This document shows, in pieces, positions 54,680 through 64,000 of a stretch of 64,000 nt of DNA (position 1 is the first letter of the stretch; every line of letters starts with the position of its first letter). The stretch is taken from assembly GCF_900188105.1 (NCBI RefSeq), contig NZ_FZNP01000018.1:62001-126000 (forward strand), read 5' to 3'. The position numbers and the translations under genes are program-made. This stretch comes from Actinomadura mexicana (lineage in GTDB: Bacteria > Actinomycetota > Actinomycetes > Streptosporangiales > Streptosporangiaceae). The notes beneath the pieces are model-generated. The model was not told the DNA's origin. It ran no database searches and was given only the letters and a program-made list of their open reading frames with translations.

Positions 54680-55315
54680 GTGAGCGTCAAAGCTGTGATC
54701 ACCGACTGGGGCGGCGTCCTCACCTCCCCCCTGGCCGAGGCCATCGAGGTCTGGCTCACCGCCGACCGCATCGACGTCGAGCGCTACAAGACCGTCATGC
54801 GCGCCTGGGTGAAGCAGGCATACGACGGCGCAGGGACGAATCCCATCCACGGCCTGGAGGACGGCACCCTGCCCGCCTCCGAGTTCGAGCGGCTCCTCGC
54901 GGCCGAGCTGCTCACCGTCGACGGCGCCCCCGTGGAGGCCGCCGGGCTCATCGCCCGGATGTTCGGTGCGTTCGCCCCGGTCGAGCCGATGTACGAGGCG
55001 CTGCGCGCCGTCCGCGCCGCGGGAGCCCGCACCGCCCTGCTGTCGAACTCCTGGGGCAACGAGTACCCCCACGACCTGTTCGCCGAGCTCTTCGACGCGA
55101 TCGTCATCTCCTGCGAGGTCGGGATGCGCAAGCCCGACGAGCGGATCTTCCGGCACGCCCTGGACCTGCTCGGCCTGGCCGCCGCCGAGTGCGTCTTCAT
55201 CGACGACATCGAGCACAACGTCCGCGCCGCGCAGGCCCTCGGAATCCGCGGCATCCTGCACACCGCCCCCGACGCCACGATCGCCGAACTGCGCGGAATG
55301 GACCTGCTGCCCTGA
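54680..55315 (+). CDS. HAD-family hydrolase
   Basis: 211 residues, GTG start with TACCAT (54668-54673) seven bases upstream, so probably leaderless. Motif I VITDWGGVLTSP has Asp followed by Gly-Gly in place of the usual DxDG, as in epoxide-hydrolase-N-terminal-type HAD proteins; motif II TALLSNSWG, motif III Lys in RKPDERIF and motif IV VFIDDIEHNV are present. Substrate unknown. It is divergent from the acyl-CoA dehydrogenase gene. Confidence 0.9.
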   Translation: MSVKAVITDWGGVLTSPLAEAIEVWLTADRIDVERYKTVMRAWVKQAYDGAGTNPIHGLEDGTLPASEFERLLAAELLTVDGAPVEAAGLIARMFGAFAPVEPMYEALRAVRAAGARTALLSNSWGNEYPHDLFAELFDAIVISCEVGMRKPDERIFRHALDLLGLAAAECVFIDDIEHNVRAAQALGIRGILHTAPDATIAELRGMDLLP

Positions 55316-55340
55316 CCGTCTGGCAGACTTGCTGACCGTC

Positions 55341-55850
55341 ATGCGCGTCTACCTGCCGTCCACGCTCACGCTGCTCGCCGGCGTCCACGCCGCGCGCGAG
55401 ATCGCTCCCGCGCCGCTCGCCGCCCACGCCGTCACGCCCGCGCTGCGCGAGTGGTACGCGGGCGGTGACCAGGAGGAGCTGGAGTACGCGGCGATGTCCG
55501 CCGCCGCCCGCACCTCGCTGCGCCTGCTCGCCGCCGACCCGTCCGTCCCGCGCCGCAGGGTCGTCCTGGCCGCCGAGGTCCCCGACGACCAGGTCTCCTG
55601 GACGCGCGGCGACGCGGCCCTCGGCAACGGCGACCGCGCCCTCGTCCAGATCGCGGCCCCCGTCCCGTGGAAGCGGATCGCCTCCGGCCACGTCGACGAC
55701 CCCGACGCCGTCCCCGACGTCGCCGCCGCCGCGCAGGCCCTCGCGGCCGCCGACGCAGGAGACGAGGACGCCCGATTCACCGTGGACGGCGCCGAGGGCC
55801 ACGAGCTCCTCTGGTACGCCACCCAGGAACTCGCCCACCTCCTCGACTAG
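55341..55850 (+). CDS. DUF6912 family protein
   Basis: 169 residues. MRVYLPSTLTLLAGVHAAREI and AVTPALREWYAGGDQEELEYAAMSAAARTSLRLL are the family hallmarks; the C-terminus is acidic and ends in ELLWYATQELAHLLD. No catalytic motif, signal or membrane segment. It is found in actinobacteria near HAD hydrolases, as here (25 bases after one). Function unknown. Confidence 0.8.
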   Translation: MRVYLPSTLTLLAGVHAAREIAPAPLAAHAVTPALREWYAGGDQEELEYAAMSAAARTSLRLLAADPSVPRRRVVLAAEVPDDQVSWTRGDAALGNGDRALVQIAAPVPWKRIASGHVDDPDAVPDVAAAAQALAAADAGDEDARFTVDGAEGHELLWYATQELAHLLD

Positions 55851-55918
55851 CGGCCCGGACGCGGGGTAGGTCCCTCGGCAGGTCGACAGTGCCGTCGGAT
55901 CGCAGGGGGAGACGTCAG

Positions 55919-57547
<1,629 letters not shown>

Positions 57548-57558
57548 GGCCCCTCGCC

Positions 57559-57620
57559 GGGTCATTCCGGGGGGATGACCCGCGAGACCCCCGGAACCCC
57601 TTCACGACCGGTCGAAGGGG
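57559..57620 (+). terminator. Tandem hairpins after pruA
   Basis: GGGTCAT/ATGACCC (57559-57565 with 57575-57581) and CCCCTTC/GAAGGGG (57597-57603 with 57614-57620). Together a likely double terminator. Confidence 0.6.
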
Positions 57621-57701
57621 TGGGAGGCTTGACGATAGGCTCGCCTCGCCGTCCGGTGGACGGCGCCTGAGCACACCCCCTGGAGCCGTCATGGGAACGG
57701 G

Positions 57702-58412
57702 ATGTCGACGCTGAACCGTCTCGTGCTGTGGAACATCGACCACACCCTGGTCGACGTCGGACGGATCACCCGGGACGCCTATGCCGAGGCGTTCCAGCGG
57801 ACCATCGGGCGTCCGCTCGTGCGCCTGCCGCCCACCCCCGGCCGCACCGAATCCGAGATCATCTTCGAGACCCTCGCGTTCAACGACGTCGTCACCACCG
57901 ACGACCACCTCCCCGCCTTCTTCGACGCGCTGGCCGAGGCGTTCGCGAACCGCCGCGCCGACCTGCGCGCGCACGGCCGCGTCCTGGCCGGCGCGGGGGA
58001 GGCCGTCGAGGCGCTCGCCCACGTGCCCGGCGTCGTCCAGTCGGTGCTGACGGGATCGCTCCAGCCGAACGCGGTGCTGAAGGTGACCGAGTTGGGCCTC
58101 GCCGGCCGCCTCGACCTGGAGGCCGGCGGCTACGAGAACGGCGTCTACAGCAAGGCCGCCCTCCTGGAGGTCGCCCGCGCCCGCGCCGGCGAGCGCCACG
58201 GCGCCCGCTACCCCGAGTCCGCGACCGTCTACGTCGCCGACTCGCCCCGCGACGTCCAGGCCGCGCACATCGCCGGCTCGCCGATCGTCGCCGTCGCCAC
58301 CGGGAGCGCCACCGAGGCCGAGCTCCGCGCGGCCGGCGCGGACAGGGTGGTGGCGACGCTCGCCGACACGCACGCGGTGGTGAACGCGGTCGCCGACCTG
58401 ACCCGCATGTGA
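57702..58412 (+). CDS. HAD-family protein with Asn in place of the nucleophilic Asp
   Basis: 236 residues. The order of HAD motifs is normal: motif I LVLWNIDHTLVDVG, cap domain, motif II VQSVLTGSL, and motif IV VYVADSPRDVQAA. In motif I the first residue, which forms the phospho-aspartate in catalytic members, is Asn11 (AAC at 57732). The second Asp is kept. Classical phosphatase activity would be lost or slow; a binding or regulatory role is possible. It is a phosphoglycolate-phosphatase-like relative in overall layout. Confidence 0.85.
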   Translation: MSTLNRLVLWNIDHTLVDVGRITRDAYAEAFQRTIGRPLVRLPPTPGRTESEIIFETLAFNDVVTTDDHLPAFFDALAEAFANRRADLRAHGRVLAGAGEAVEALAHVPGVVQSVLTGSLQPNAVLKVTELGLAGRLDLEAGGYENGVYSKAALLEVARARAGERHGARYPESATVYVADSPRDVQAAHIAGSPIVAVATGSATEAELRAAGADRVVATLADTHAVVNAVADLTRM

Positions 58413-58475
58413 GACGGGCCTGAACATGAGACAGGGTTGTCACCCTGGAAAGGCGGCGCCGCCCGCACCCGCTCG

Positions 58476-58490
58476 GTAACTTCGGGTAAT
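58476..58490 (+). promoter_or_regulatory. Possible MtrA-type direct repeat
   Basis: GTAAC-TTCGG-GTAAT: two half-sites one helical turn apart, 26 bases before the start of a secreted-protein gene. MtrA sites are tandem GTAAC-like motifs; the spacing here is one base shorter than commonly described, so the assignment is tentative. Confidence 0.3.
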
Positions 58491-58515
58491 CGCTTGACGT
58501 CAAGGAGTGATTATC

Positions 58516-58830
58516 ATGCCGTGTCGTGCCGTCGCCCTGTCCGCCATCCTCGCCGCGGCGCTCGGCGCTGCCGCGCTCCTCCTCACCACACCCCCGGCCG
58601 ATCCCGCCCGAGCCTCCGCGGAACGCGCCGGAGAGATGTTCGTGTGCGAGCAGGTGGAGTCGCGGTACCCCCAGGTCTTCGGCCGGAAATGCAACCCCGG
58701 CCAGTGGGGAAGGCTCTCGGACTTCACCGTCATCGACCGCCGCAACGACAACACCTACCACTGCCGAACCGGCTGGGCCGAGGGTTCGCTCTGGGCCAAC
58801 GGCCAGGACTGCCGGCCCCGGCGGGGCTGA
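58516..58830 (+). CDS. Small secreted Cys-containing protein, unknown
   Basis: 104 residues, ATG eight bases after AAGGAG. A Sec signal peptide (about residues 1-34, AVALSAILAAALGAAALLL) is followed by a ~70-residue mature protein with four cysteines (FVCEQ, KCNPG, YHCRT, QDCRP), probably two disulfides, and aromatic residues. No family recognised. A GTG nine bases upstream in frame is less well placed for the ribosome site. Confidence 0.75.
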   Translation: MPCRAVALSAILAAALGAAALLLTTPPADPARASAERAGEMFVCEQVESRYPQVFGRKCNPGQWGRLSDFTVIDRRNDNTYHCRTGWAEGSLWANGQDCRPRRG

Positions 58831-59041
58831 TCTTGCCGGTGGGATGTGTCCTCGGGTGCGGCGGCCCGGCACGCCGCCGCGCCCACCGGTGTGCCCTCTC
58901 CAAGCTGCCCGTTCGTCCGGAAGTGTGGGGGCGGGGGATGTCCGGGCCCGCCGCTGTGTGGGGGCGCGGGGTTGTCCGAGGGCGCGTTTTGACCTGCGAT
59001 AGGACCGGTTCCGGGGCTTGGTGGCGGGCATGACGGGCAGG

Positions 59042-59071
59042 TTGCGCGGTGTGCCGGGCGGGGCCGATATT
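59042..59071 (+). promoter_or_regulatory. Putative promoter of the acetoacetyl-CoA synthetase gene
   Basis: TTGCGC (59042-59047), 18 bases, GATATT (59066-59071), ending 40 bases before the ATG. The upstream 210 bases after the small secreted-protein gene hold nothing else recognisable. Confidence 0.4.
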
Positions 59072-59111
59072 GGGATGGCCGCGCGGCGTGGCGCGGCGGG
59101 GAGGGAGAGAG

Positions 59112-61067
59112 ATGGCCCGGGACGTATCCGAGGGTTCGGCGCTGTGGGAGCCGTCGGAGGAGGTGGTCGCGAACGCGCGGGTGACCCGGTTCGCCCACTG
59201 GCTGGGGGACCGGGGCGTCCTCAAGGAGTCCTACGACGAACTCTGGCAGTGGTCGGTCACGGAGGTCGACGCGTTCTGGGACGCGGTCTGGTCGTACTTC
59301 GAGGTGGTCGGCGAGCGCGGTGACGGGCCCGTCCGGACGGGCGGACCCATGCCGGTCGACGGGCTGAAGTGGTTCCCGGGCGCGACCGTCAACTACGCGG
59401 CGAACGCGCTGCGCCGGGCACAGGAGTCGCCCGACGAGACGGCGGTCGTCTTCCGGTCGGAGGCGGGCGGGCACCGGCTGCTGTCGTACCGGGAGCTGGC
59501 GCTGCACGTCGCGGAGGTGCGCGCGGGCCTGGCCGAGCTGGGCGTGGGCAGGGGCGACCGGGTCGCCGCCTACGTCCCGAACATCCCCGAGGCGCTGATC
59601 TGCTTCCTGGCCACGGCGTCGCTGGGGGCGGTCTGGTCGTCGTGCTCCCCCGACTTCGGGTCCTCCTCGGTGATCGACCGGTTCGCGCAGATCGAACCGA
59701 AGGTTCTGATCGCCGTGGACGGCTACGCCTACAACGGCAAGCGGTTCGACCGCCGAGGGGTCGTCGCGGAGATCGAGGCCGCCCTGCCGACCCTCGCCGC
59801 CACCGTGCTCGTCCCGTACCTCGACCCGGCCGCGACGCCGGAGGGCCTGCGCGTCGGCATGCACTACGGCGCGCTGCCCCGCCAGGGCCACGACGCCCCG
59901 GAGTTCGAGGACGTCCCGTTCGACCATCCGCTGTGGGTCGTGTACTCCTCCGGGACGACCGGGCTGCCGAAGCCGCTCGTCCACGGTCACGGCGGCGTGG
60001 TCCTGGAGCACCTCAAGGCGCTGTCGTTCCACCAGGACCTCGGCCCCGAGGACGTGTTCTTCTGGTACACCACCACCGGCTGGATGATGTGGAACTACCT
60101 CATCGGCGGCCTGCTGGTGGGGTCCACCATCGTCATGTACGACGGCGCCCCTGACGACCTGTGGTCGCTCGCCGCCGAGAACGGCGTCACCTACATGGGG
60201 GTCGGCGCGCCCTACATCTCCGCCTCGGCGAAGGAGGGGCGCCGCCCCGGCGAGGAACTCGACCTGTCCGGCCTGCGCGGCATCGGCTCCACCGGCTCGC
60301 CGCTCCCGCCCGAGGGCTTCGCCTGGGTGTACGAGGCGGTCGGCCGCGACCTGCTCCTCGGCTCGTTCTCCGGCGGAACCGACCTGTGCACCGGCTTCGT
60401 CGGCCCGTCGCCGCTCCTGCCGCTGCGCGCCGGCGTCATCCAGTGCCGCGGCCTCGGCGCCAGGGTGGAGGCGTTCGGCGAGGACGGCAAGCCGGTGATC
60501 GACGAGGTGGGGGAGCTGGTCATCACCGAGCCCATGCCGTCCATGCCCGTCTCCTTCTGGAACGACGAGGGCGGCGAGCGCTACCGCGACTCCTACTTCG
60601 ACATGTACCCGGGCGTGTGGCGGCACGGCGACTGGATCAAGGTTCTGCCGGACGGCGGCTGCGTGATCTACGGCAGGTCCGACTCCACCCTCAACCGCGG
60701 CGGCGTCCGCATGGGCACCTCCGACTTCTACCGCGTCGTCGAGGCGTTCGACGAGATCACCGACAGCCTCGTCATCGACACCGGACGGCTCGGCCAGGAG
60801 GGCCGGCTGCTCCTGTACGTCCAGCTCGCGGAGGGCGCGTCGCTCACCGGCGAGCTGGCGGCGGACCTGCGCAAGCGGATCCGGTCGGCGCTGTCGCCCC
60901 GGCACGTCCCGGACGAGATCACCGCCGTGCCCGGCATCCCGCGCACGCTGTCCGGCAAGAAGCTGGAGGTCCCCGTCCGCAGGATCCTCCAGGGCACCCC
61001 GGTCGACGAGGCCGCCAACCGCGACTCCATGGCCAACCCCGAGGTGCTCACCCACTTCACCCCTTAG
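59112..61067 (+). CDS. Acetoacetate--CoA ligase
   Basis: 651 residues, ATG behind GGGAGAGAG. An ANL-superfamily adenylating enzyme: P-loop-like VVYSSGTTGLPKPLVHGHGG, the YTTTGWMMWNYLIGGLLVG region, GRSDSTLNRGGVRMG and the C-terminal GIPRTLSGKKLEVPVRRIL with the adenylation Lys. The long N-terminal ACAS_N segment and FPGATVNYAANAL match acetoacetyl-CoA synthetases rather than acetyl-CoA synthetase. It activates acetoacetate for lipid or PHB use. Its end overlaps the convergent HTH gene by 11 bases. Confidence 0.93.
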   Translation: MARDVSEGSALWEPSEEVVANARVTRFAHWLGDRGVLKESYDELWQWSVTEVDAFWDAVWSYFEVVGERGDGPVRTGGPMPVDGLKWFPGATVNYAANALRRAQESPDETAVVFRSEAGGHRLLSYRELALHVAEVRAGLAELGVGRGDRVAAYVPNIPEALICFLATASLGAVWSSCSPDFGSSSVIDRFAQIEPKVLIAVDGYAYNGKRFDRRGVVAEIEAALPTLAATVLVPYLDPAATPEGLRVGMHYGALPRQGHDAPEFEDVPFDHPLWVVYSSGTTGLPKPLVHGHGGVVLEHLKALSFHQDLGPEDVFFWYTTTGWMMWNYLIGGLLVGSTIVMYDGAPDDLWSLAAENGVTYMGVGAPYISASAKEGRRPGEELDLSGLRGIGSTGSPLPPEGFAWVYEAVGRDLLLGSFSGGTDLCTGFVGPSPLLPLRAGVIQCRGLGARVEAFGEDGKPVIDEVGELVITEPMPSMPVSFWNDEGGERYRDSYFDMYPGVWRHGDWIKVLPDGGCVIYGRSDSTLNRGGVRMGTSDFYRVVEAFDEITDSLVIDTGRLGQEGRLLLYVQLAEGASLTGELAADLRKRIRSALSPRHVPDEITAVPGIPRTLSGKKLEVPVRRILQGTPVDEAANRDSMANPEVLTHFTP

Positions 61068-61650
61068 CCGCGGCGTAGGCGAGGACGTCGCGGCGGCGGT
61101 ACAGGCGCCGCACGCGGCCTCCTCCGAGCGGCTCCACCCGGGCGGGCTCCGGCCAGCCGGCGGGCGGGCGGGTGGCGTAGACGGTGACGCTCGTCTGCGC
61201 CAGGCCGAGGATGCGGGCGGCCTCCGCCAGGGTGACCAGGTCGTCCGTCCCCTCCTCGGCGGGACGGTCCTCCAGGGCGCGGTACCAGGCAGTCCAGGCG
61301 GCCTCGTCCCAGTACAGGGCCTTGCCGGCGCGGTGCGCGACGCCGGGGTGGCCGTTGGACGCGCGGTCCGCCCAGAGCTGCTTGAGGCGGTGGCGGCTGA
61401 GGCCGTGGCGCTCCGCGAGCTCGTCGCGGGTGGCGAAACCGGGCGGGACGTCCCGGGACCGGCGCGCCGCGTACCAGCGGTCCCACTCGGAGGCGTCCCA
61501 CGCGAGCTGGGAGCCGACCGTCCCCACCGGCTCGGGGTGGCCGTTGGCGGCGCGCTCGCGGTACCACTTCTCCAGGGTGCTGCGGCCGAGCCCGTGCTCG
61601 TCCATGAGTTCGGCGCGCGTGCGAACGCGGCGGCCGTCGAGTGTCGCCAT
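61057..61650 (-). CDS. Protein with three tandem helix-turn-helix-like units
   Basis: 197 residues. Three homologous ~60-residue units are visible: VRTRAELMDEHGLGRSTLEKWY, FATRDELAERHGLSRHRLKQLW and LVTLAEAARILGLAQTSVTVYA. Each is followed by a Trp/Pro wing (NGHPEPVG, NGHPGVAH, GWPEPARV) and the first two by W-D...W-WY helices. Each unit resembles the excisionase/MerR-type HTH. No effector domain is present. It may bind DNA with repeated half-sites or be a phage-derived regulator; targets are unknown. Confidence 0.82.
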   Translation of the reverse strand: MATLDGRRVRTRAELMDEHGLGRSTLEKWYRERAANGHPEPVGTVGSQLAWDASEWDRWYAARRSRDVPPGFATRDELAERHGLSRHRLKQLWADRASNGHPGVAHRAGKALYWDEAAWTAWYRALEDRPAEEGTDDLVTLAEAARILGLAQTSVTVYATRPPAGWPEPARVEPLGGGRVRRLYRRRDVLAYAAAKG

Positions 61651-61949
61651 GGGCTCAGTCTCCCGCGTGTGGCAGCGTTCCGCTTGTACGCCGCCGCTCC
61701 GCAGGCGACACTGCCCGGCTGGAGATCCGGCTTCCGGAGTGACAGCGGGCGCGCCCCCGGCGCTGGGGGAAGTAACGCCATTAGGGTGGTCTACGACCCA
61801 AAGTCGGCCCGCGGAGATGATCGTCCATATCGCTCCGAATGGTCGCGGGATCGGGTGAACTTGGCTCCGGTCTCGCGCGTCACACAGTCGGAGGGCGATC
61901 CGGGCCGGCCCGCTCGATTCGCCGATCAAGGAGAGGGACGGTTCCACGC

Positions 61950-63527
61950 ATGGAGGTTGGGGCGCTGCGTTCCGGAGACCCGGACCGGCTGGGGACCTAC
62001 GCCCTGATCGGCCGGGTGGGCGAGGGCGGCCAGGGCACGGTGTTCCTCGGCGTCGCCGAGGACGGCCGGCAGGTCGCGATCAAGCTGCTGCACGCCGAGC
62101 TGGCGTCCGACGACAAGGCGCTCGCCCGCTTCCTGCGCGAGCTGGAGGTCGCCAAGCAGGTGGCGCCGTTCTGCACGGCGCAGGTGATCGACGCCGACGC
62201 GACCGGTGACCGCCCCTACATCGTCAGCGAGTACGTGCCGGGCCCGTCGCTGAACCAGCACGTGCAGGAGGACGGCCCGCTCGCCGGCGCCGCGCTCGAC
62301 CGGCTCGCCGTCGGCACCGCCACGGCCCTCGCCGCCATCCACCAGGCCGACATCGTGCACCGCGACTTCAAGCCGCACAACGTGCTGATCGGCCCCGACG
62401 GCCCGCGCGTCATCGACTTCGGCGTCGCCCGCGCGCTCAGCGGCGGCACCACCCTGACCAGCCGGGTGATCGGCACCCCGTCCTACATGGCGCCCGAGCA
62501 GATCAGCGGCGACGAGGTCGGGACGCCCGCGGACGTGTTCTGCTGGGCGGCGACGCTGGCGTTCGCCGCGACCGGCGAGCCCCCCTTCGGGCAGGACACC
62601 ATCCCCGCCGTGATCAACCGGATCCTGCACGAGGAGCCGGAGCTCGGCGGTCTCGACGGGCCGCTGCGCGACCTGGTGCTCGACTGCCTGGAGAAGGACC
62701 CCTCCCACCGTCCGGGCGCCCGGCAGGTGCTGATGCGGCTGCTCGGGCACGAGGAGGCCGCGGTGCGCCCGGCCGCCCGCCCGTCCGACGACACCGACGA
62801 GACCGCGATGCTGGCCGCCGGGTCCGTCCTCGCGGCCGAGGGCGGCGACGAGGACGAGGCGTTCGAGCCCGCCGCCGCGTTCGCCGGCGACTCCCTCCCC
62901 GCCGAGGACCCGATCTTCGACGACGCCGCCTTCGCGGCCCCGGCGGAGGCCGCCGACGTCCGGGACGTCCCGGACGCGTACGAGGCCGGCCCGCCCGGCA
63001 CGCCCGCCGGATGGGCCGCCGACGAGACCATGCCCGGCGCGGGCGGGAAGGGCGGCGGTCTGCGGCGCTCGCTCGCCGGTTCGGGGCGCTCCGCCGTGCT
63101 CGCCGGGGCCGCCGCCCTGGTCGTCGCGGTCATCGTGGTCTCCTCCGTCCTGCTGCTCGGCTCCGGCGACAGCGGCAAGGCGGGCCGCAAGGTCAGCGAC
63201 CCGAGCGCGCCGCCCGCCTCGACCGACGTCGTGCCCACCACCGCGCCGCCGACGAGCCGCCGGCCCGTGGAGGAGGAGCCGCCGGTGTCCTACGAGCCGA
63301 AGCCCACCGGCAGCCCCTCGCCGACCGGCAGCCCGTCGCCGACCGGGTCCCCGACCCCGTCCGACTCGCCGACCGGCCCGGCGCCCAGCGACACCCCCAC
63401 CGGCCCGGGCGAACCGACCACCGGCCCCAGCGACCCGCCGTCCGACCCGCCCTCCGACCCGCCGACCGACCCCGGGGACGGCGGCACCGGCACCGGTACG
63501 GGGACCGATGGGCAGGCCGCGGGCTGA
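61950..63527 (+). CDS. Transmembrane Ser/Thr protein kinase
   Basis: 525 residues, ATG 12 bases after AAGGAGAGGG. Kinase domain at residues ~15-265: Gly loop VGEGGQGTVFLG, Lys in VAIKLL, catalytic HRDFKPHNVLI (Asp with non-canonical Phe), DFG as VIDFGVARA, and APEQISG. An acidic Ala-rich juxtamembrane region of ~100 residues leads to one membrane helix (AVLAGAAALVVAVIVVSSVLLL), then a short Pro/Ser/Thr/Gly-rich extracellular tail of GSPSPT and SDPP repeats, without PASTA domains. It may sense the envelope through the tail; substrates are unknown. Confidence 0.93.
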   Translation: MEVGALRSGDPDRLGTYALIGRVGEGGQGTVFLGVAEDGRQVAIKLLHAELASDDKALARFLRELEVAKQVAPFCTAQVIDADATGDRPYIVSEYVPGPSLNQHVQEDGPLAGAALDRLAVGTATALAAIHQADIVHRDFKPHNVLIGPDGPRVIDFGVARALSGGTTLTSRVIGTPSYMAPEQISGDEVGTPADVFCWAATLAFAATGEPPFGQDTIPAVINRILHEEPELGGLDGPLRDLVLDCLEKDPSHRPGARQVLMRLLGHEEAAVRPAARPSDDTDETAMLAAGSVLAAEGGDEDEAFEPAAAFAGDSLPAEDPIFDDAAFAAPAEAADVRDVPDAYEAGPPGTPAGWAADETMPGAGGKGGGLRRSLAGSGRSAVLAGAAALVVAVIVVSSVLLLGSGDSGKAGRKVSDPSAPPASTDVVPTTAPPTSRRPVEEEPPVSYEPKPTGSPSPTGSPSPTGSPTPSDSPTGPAPSDTPTGPGEPTTGPSDPPSDPPSDPPTDPGDGGTGTGTGTDGQAAG

Positions 63528-63705
63528 CACCCGGGCAGCACCGATTCTCATGATCACCCCGAGCCGTGCCGGACGCCCTGGCAGGGTGGGGTAGGCCACG
63601 CCGGCCATCCACGGGACCAGGTCGGCTTTGGGGCGATTCCTGGTTACGCTCGTCAGTGAGCGGCGCCACAACGAGGTGGCGATGGGTCTCAAGGGGAGAT
63701 AGTCG

Positions 63706-64000
63706 ATGAGCGGCATGCTCGATCAAGCGAAGGACGACCTGCTCCGGCGGGCCGCCGAGACGTGCGCGCGGCGTCCGGACGCGCACGGGGACGTGGAGGA
63801 GGTTCTCGCCTACCTTCGCCTCTACTACCGCCAGGTCGCGCGCGAGGACCTGCTGGAGCGGGACCCGGCCGACATCTGCGGGCGTGCGATGGCGCACCGC
63901 GCGCTCGGCGGGGAGCGGCCGCAGGGACGCGCGAAGGTGCGCGTCTTCACGCCGACGCTGGAGGCGGACGGCTGGAATCCCGGCTGCACCGTCGTCCAGG
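63706..64000 (+). CDS. NAD-glutamate dehydrogenase, large type, N-terminal part
   Basis: The first 98 codons of a gene continuing past the window. ATG 63706 follows AAGGGGA. The segment VLAYLRLYYRQVAREDLLERDPADICGRAMAHR and RPQGRAKVRVFTPTLEADGW matches the start of the ~1,600-residue NAD-dependent glutamate dehydrogenase (GDH2 type) of actinobacteria, which deaminates glutamate to 2-oxoglutarate. Notably, in mycobacteria GarA and a Ser/Thr kinase control this enzyme, and a kinase gene lies just upstream; a link is speculation. Confidence 0.85.
   Translation, partial: MSGMLDQAKDDLLRRAAETCARRPDAHGDVEEVLAYLRLYYRQVAREDLLERDPADICGRAMAHRALGGERPQGRAKVRVFTPTLEADGWNPGCTVVQ

Overview
This window is a single, very G+C-rich actinomycete chromosome segment. 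Third codon positions are almost always G or C, GTG starts are frequent, and some genes look leaderless. WhiB, MtrAB-LpqB, HGxxPAAW, Rv3235-type and DasR/PTS genes all point to an actinomycete. The mix of SpoIIM, DasR, long HPF and an Actinomadura-like gene set makes Streptosporangiales (e.g. Thermomonosporaceae) my best guess; the genus is inference. I recognise no tRNA, rRNA or CRISPR array.

Region 1 (1-38.9 kb) is the conserved actinobacterial block that in Mycobacterium tuberculosis runs from whiB2 to secA1. Here it holds whiB, a giant membrane glycosyltransferase with a DUF5719 partner, a degenerate zincin, DUF3499, manB, Trm112, a SIS protein and a CDF metal transporter. These are followed by a NarL-type two-component pair, a MerR regulator and S-adenosylhomocysteine hydrolase (ahcY). 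Unusually, ahcY is followed by a second, shorter, archaeal-type SAHH homologue. Next come an LppU-like protein, an RDD protein, SpoIIM and a five-gene, tightly overlapping minus-strand operon (membrane protein-DUF4129-DUF4350-MoxR-DUF58). Then come mtrA-mtrB-lpqB-comF-hpf, an orphan response regulator, a YcaQ-like glycosylase, HGxxPAAW, secA and an Rv3235-family gene.

Region 2 (39-53.3 kb) is an amino-sugar and peptidoglycan-recycling island. A PTS EIIC and the GntR regulator dasR face an operon nagA-nagB(SIS)-EIIB-crr-HAD-ptsH-ptsI across a spacer carrying two DasR-type palindromes. A secreted NagZ-like GH3 enzyme, a GlcNAc-kinase-like protein, a MurR/RpiR regulator and murQ follow. Together they would release, import or phosphorylate GlcNAc and MurNAc and feed fructose-6-phosphate. 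Two things look damaged. nagA has an in-frame loss of about 150 residues that removes half of its metal site, and a 5'-truncated IS605-type tnpB lies antisense inside the PTS operon.

Region 3 (53.4-64 kb) is general metabolism: acyl-CoA dehydrogenase, HAD proteins (one with Asn in place of the nucleophilic Asp), DUF6912, pruA, a small secreted Cys protein, acetoacetyl-CoA synthetase, a triple-HTH protein, a transmembrane Ser/Thr kinase and the start of the large NAD-glutamate dehydrogenase.

Non-coding highlights are a densely folded intergenic RNA candidate (9983-10205), a dispersed intergenic repeat family sharing a 35/35-base identical core (14689-14723 and 19993-20027, with a related block at 53327), tandem ~63-bp repeats at 34689-34846, and a long structured leader with a possible coupled small ORF before hpf.
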